The notes beneath the pieces were generated by a model. That model worked only from the letters and a program-made list of their open reading frames with translations. It had not been told where the DNA came from and made no database searches. This document shows positions 60,889 through 64,000 of a stretch of 64,000 nt of DNA, one piece after another. The DNA lies in contig PZJY01000004.1 of the NCBI GenBank assembly GCA_031472005.1, positions 2,764,556-2,828,555 on the forward strand. The letters are read 5' to 3'. The stretch's first letter is position 1. Every line of letters starts with the position of its first letter. The DNA comes from Tetracladium setigerum. Taxonomy: Eukaryota; Ascomycota; Leotiomycetes; Helotiales. The translations under genes were made by a program, and so were the position numbers.

Positions 60889-62228
60889 TTATTCTGGACG
60901 ACAATCACTTTGCAGCAAAACCTCTTCTCGCTCTTCTGGTCGTAGACTCCAGAGTTTTGAGAATTTGAAATGTTCCTTGTACTATCCGAATGTCAGCATG
61001 CTTCCTCTCGACAACCATGGGGTGGGTGTATATCTCACAGCTTCAAGTGGCTTTTCTCCCCCATTCCAGTTACTGCCTGTTTGAATAAGAGCCATCTCTT
61101 TCAGAGTTGGACTACAAGCATATCGGAGCATGTTGCCAAAATCCTTCAAGTTGTCGAGCAGGAAATACTGCGTCATGTTAATCTCATAAACTAAAAATTG
61201 ATTCTGGGGCCGAGCTCACTTCATTTGCAAGATCTTCCAGACCGCATCTTTCTAGCGTAACCATGTAGAACATCTCACGCTGACATATTTCATAGGCTCT
61301 TGCAAGAACTAACCAGCGAAATTGGAGCTCGGGATCCTTGAATCGTTCTTGGAGAGACTTAAATTGCTTGGTAAGATACATCCACTTTTTCGCAGCTGCA
61401 GCATTACGTTAGAATACGTAAGAATATTAGAAGCAATATTGTTGATGAAGACATACCTTGCACGCGATAAGGTGGTACAGAAGGATGATAGGCCTCAAGT
61501 TTCGTTGCATGTTCTGACACATCTCCGCTGGGTAATTCGTTTAGAAAGCACAGGTCCTCCTTTTGCTCAGTGTTATCTTCTCGGCTCAAATCCGAAGAAT
61601 TATTGACTGCTGACCGTCTGATTCGGAGTACAGGGATTTTAGAAGGCCTTTTTCTACCTTGTAGTGCGCGTTCTAAAAGGTTTCCCTGACGCTGTGCTTG
61701 GTGGAGGCAATCCTCCTTCAGCTGGACAATATTTTCTAACAACGAAGGCAGAAACGGGTTATCTGCGGGCGGCATGATCAGTGGTACATCATACCCTCCT
61801 GCTAGTAGTCTATCTCTAGCCAGCATCCTATGTTGCTCAAAAGCCCGTAACTCATCGGCGTCGAGAGGTATGCCGGAAAAGAGCTTATGTAACAGGAGGA
61901 AAGTGTACGCTCCAAACTGATGTCCTTCTTCATTCTCCAATCCAGAGGTTGCACTGACTGGACCCTCGGCAATAAAGTTGATGGAGTGTGATTCTTCGAT
62001 TGATCGATCATTGCCGTCGATAGCGGAAGGGTTTGGGACAAGGCGATTGGCATGCGATAATTCCAGCTCTTCCAAGGGTGAACTTGCGCCAGAATATTCG
62101 TCAAAGTCAAAGATAAGAGGATCGGAGGTGCCCGGAAAAGGTCTTTCAGATGGGGGACCGACTTCAGGTCCGTTATTTGAGGTCATCGCGGAGGGCATGA
62201 CGAATGCAGTAATGTTGTTAGGTGTCAT
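60889..62228 (-). CDS. Unknown protein, 389 residues, four exons
   Basis: Joined (minus) from 62228-61457, 61395-61220, 61167-61039 and 60981-60889. The N-terminal 80 residues are acidic and Ser/Pro-rich (DPLIFDFDEYSGASSPLEEL). Then come helical stretches (FGAYTFLLLHKLFSGIPLD, LRAFEQHRMLARDRLLAGG) and a basic segment RKRPSKIPVLRIRRSA. Exons 2 and 3 give KKWMYLTKQFKSLQERFKD, LVLARAYEICQREMFYMV and YFLLDNLKDFGNMLRYA, clearly protein-like. Exon 4 ends with FKFSKLWSLRPEEREEVLLQ; if the last intron is not removed, the protein instead stops at 60982. No known domain is recognised. Acidic region plus basic patch could suit a transcription cofactor, but this is inference. Confidence 0.65.
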
Positions 62229-63106
62229 GATGAAAGTCGGTTGGCAGTAATGAATACTAATCGGCAGTCCTAAACGATTGATTGGTAAGGGAGTAGTCGA
62301 AGTGCAAACGATATTAAATGATGGTTAAGGGTCGGAATGATGGTAATGATTGTTTGCCTGTGGTTGATGGATGTTTTCTGCAGTAGAGAGAATGGAGAGA
62401 GGATGAGGGAGGAATGGGTACTGGGTAAGGGGCAAGAGGGTGTCTATCGAGCCTTCTCTTGGGGCTTGAATTTGATTGAAACAAGATTCTCAAGGCAAGA
62501 ACAGACACTTGTACTATCCCCAGTTCCGATAACTTGTACTTGCCGCCTCGAATCTGGCATACGGGATCATGAGGCGTGGCTTTCTATAAAGAAAGTCCCT
62601 TGAAATTACCTGCACGAAGTTATCTTGAGAGGAGCACATATGAGAATATACTTTCCACCTGCCCACGATGTACTTTACCATGTTGGAGTAGTGAAGGGAT
62701 GGCCGATTGAATTTCTGAACGAACCGACAAGGAAATGATTCCTGAAAACAGCATGCCTTTTGGTGTCATTAAAGTCTCATCGCCGCGAGGTTTACACGAT
62801 CAAAGACCTGTGAATATGTCTACTTCATGAAATACGTTGAACGTATACCTATATATCAAGAACAGAAAAACGTTAGAGAGGAGGTCAAGCTGTAAGCGAG
62901 ATTGAGAAGGATCAAGCTGGGCGCGGTTTGACTGGCTTGGCTGACTCCCTTTTTGTGAATAGAAGAAGCCTCTAACTTGATTAGGATTACACATGCATCT
63001 CGAACCTCTCGTCTTTGTTCACTTCACTCCCCAAGTGCAACAAGAAAACATTCACACTTCCGAGCTGTGTGGTCTCACTAATCCGCAACTCTCAAATCCT
63101 CAAACC
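62229..63106. other. Intergenic, divergent promoter region
   Basis: No coding feature I can support between the 389-residue unknown protein and the DUF3237 gene. Confidence 0.5.
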
Positions 63107-64000
63107 ATGGACCCAGCAGTTTACAACAAATTCACAGGCGTGTGGACAGGGGCGGCACCTGAAGCAATCCAAGACCATGATTCAACCACCACCCCCAAAG
63201 CATCAGATATGAACTGGACAGTATCAAAACCTGATATTGCGAGGGGGAATTTCACTGCAGATTTAGATCCGTCTGATCCGAGAGCCTCGGTAGGGTGGAA
63301 AGAACCCAATCCAGGTGCTGGACCAAGAACGATCCATCATTCACTCCCTTTTTTCCGCGAAAGGTCGTGGAATACACTTTTCGAAGCAAATGGCGAAAGG
63401 TAGGTCGGGAATTCAATCCTCTCATGGATCCGTGTTTTGGGAACTTTTCTAGTCCCTAGCTAGGGCTGATAGATGGTAGTACACCTCGTGCACAGGGGGG
63501 CCGTCAGTTTACCCATATCCCAACCTTTCCCTGCCACATCCAAATTTGAGTCTTGACTTCCGAATGTCTGTCACTCTGGGTGATAGAATCTTAGTTGGAT
63601 CGACGGCGACTGGCCGGCAAAATTGGATAAATTTCACCGGAGGCAGCTGGTCTGGTCCTTGGGGTATCGGGATTGTTTTGGTAGGTTCCTTCCCTCGTCC
63701 TTTAGTACCACTTGGCTCACACATAAGTAGCCAGGTGGACAAGACAGCCAAATGGTTCTTTCTGATGGTTCAACTCATCTTGAAGCAAACTTTCTCATTC
63801 AGACCCACGAAAAGACTCCGGCTTTCATCAAGGTCAAGGCAAGTGGATGGACAACTGGTCCCCCAGAAGTCCTCGCAAATCTTGCAGATTCAAATTCACC
63901 TCCTGTTGATCCGAACAGTTATAGTTTCAGGCTCTTTGTAGGAATGGAGACCGCAGATGAGAGATACCGAGGAAAAGTAAATAGTAGCATGTGGATTGGC
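63107..64000 (+). CDS. DUF3237 domain protein, 5' part (frame off by one base; continues past window)
   Basis: Exons 63107-63399, 63496-63680 and 63731-64000, running off the end. Exon 1 has 98 residues without a known domain (KFTGVWTGAAPEAIQDHD, DLDPSDPRASVGWKE). Exons 2 and 3 carry the DUF3237 pattern: DFRMSVTLGDRILVGSTATG, GGSWSGPWGIGIVLPGGQD, then LEANFLIQTHEKTP and SYSFRLFVGMETADERYRG. DUF3237 proteins are small beta-barrels of unknown activity. Exon 1 and exon 2 do not meet in frame: the exon-2 start has one G too many in the run 63495-63500 (or two too few). Intron 1 ends in CAG inside that run. Either a sequencing error or a different upstream exon is the cause. Confidence 0.7.

Noticed and set aside
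1..64000. tRNA, rRNA, CRISPR array or complete transposon
   Set aside because: I looked for B-box-like words, regular spacers and transposase motifs and found none.

Overview
The window is nuclear DNA of a filamentous ascomycete (Pezizomycotina). Genes are spaced 0.3-4 kb apart on both strands. Most are split by introns of about 47-160 bp with GTAAGT/GTACGT/GTTAGT-type donors and CTAAC/CTAAT branch points. Protein types include HET-domain NLRs, an RTA1-like protein, 2EXR proteins, a CBM1 secretome protein, a caspase-like protein and an EAF elongation factor. The look of the genes suggests Leotiomycetes, but that is inference only. I saw no bacterial features, CRISPR array, rRNA or tRNA gene. 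Exon joins were checked by frame arithmetic, not by transcript data.

Layout. 0-6.2 kb: 3' end of a family-2 glycosyltransferase, a long empty stretch, then a GPI-type fasciclin protein. 7.4-10.5 kb: a complete HET-NB-ARC-TPR protein (fungal NLR-like receptor) ending in six 42-residue repeats that are almost identical. 12-18.6 kb: a secreted CBM1 protein, an Mpv17/PMP22 protein, a RidA protein and a 2EXR protein with a frameshift. 19-23.5 kb: an accessory-looking interval with two small paralogous cysteine-rich proteins, a frameshifted methyltransferase and a truncated HET remnant. 24.8-35.2 kb: an unknown protein, a 4.4-kb gene-poor stretch, an MFS transporter and an RTA1-like membrane protein. 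36-43.5 kb: a long low-complexity protein with a C-terminal Lsb1/Pin3-like SH3 module (also frameshifted), a dienelactone hydrolase and a Dabb protein. 44.7-51.8 kb: a large unknown protein, a caspase-like protein and a MYND-finger protein. 52.8-64 kb: mitochondrial 2-methylcitrate dehydratase, an EAF homologue, two unknown proteins and the 5' part of a DUF3237 protein.

Themes. The best candidate for an unusual system is the NLR with near-identical TPR units, together with the HET remnant and the cysteine-rich paralogues 9-16 kb away. A second pattern cuts across genes: four loci lose their reading frame by one base, each at a run of 5-6 G or C. One correction there restores a sensible protein every time. 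This points to homopolymer errors in the assembly, or to real slippage mutations. The housekeeping genes (prpD, EAF, RidA, Mpv17, dienelactone hydrolase) are intact and show no operon-like arrangement.
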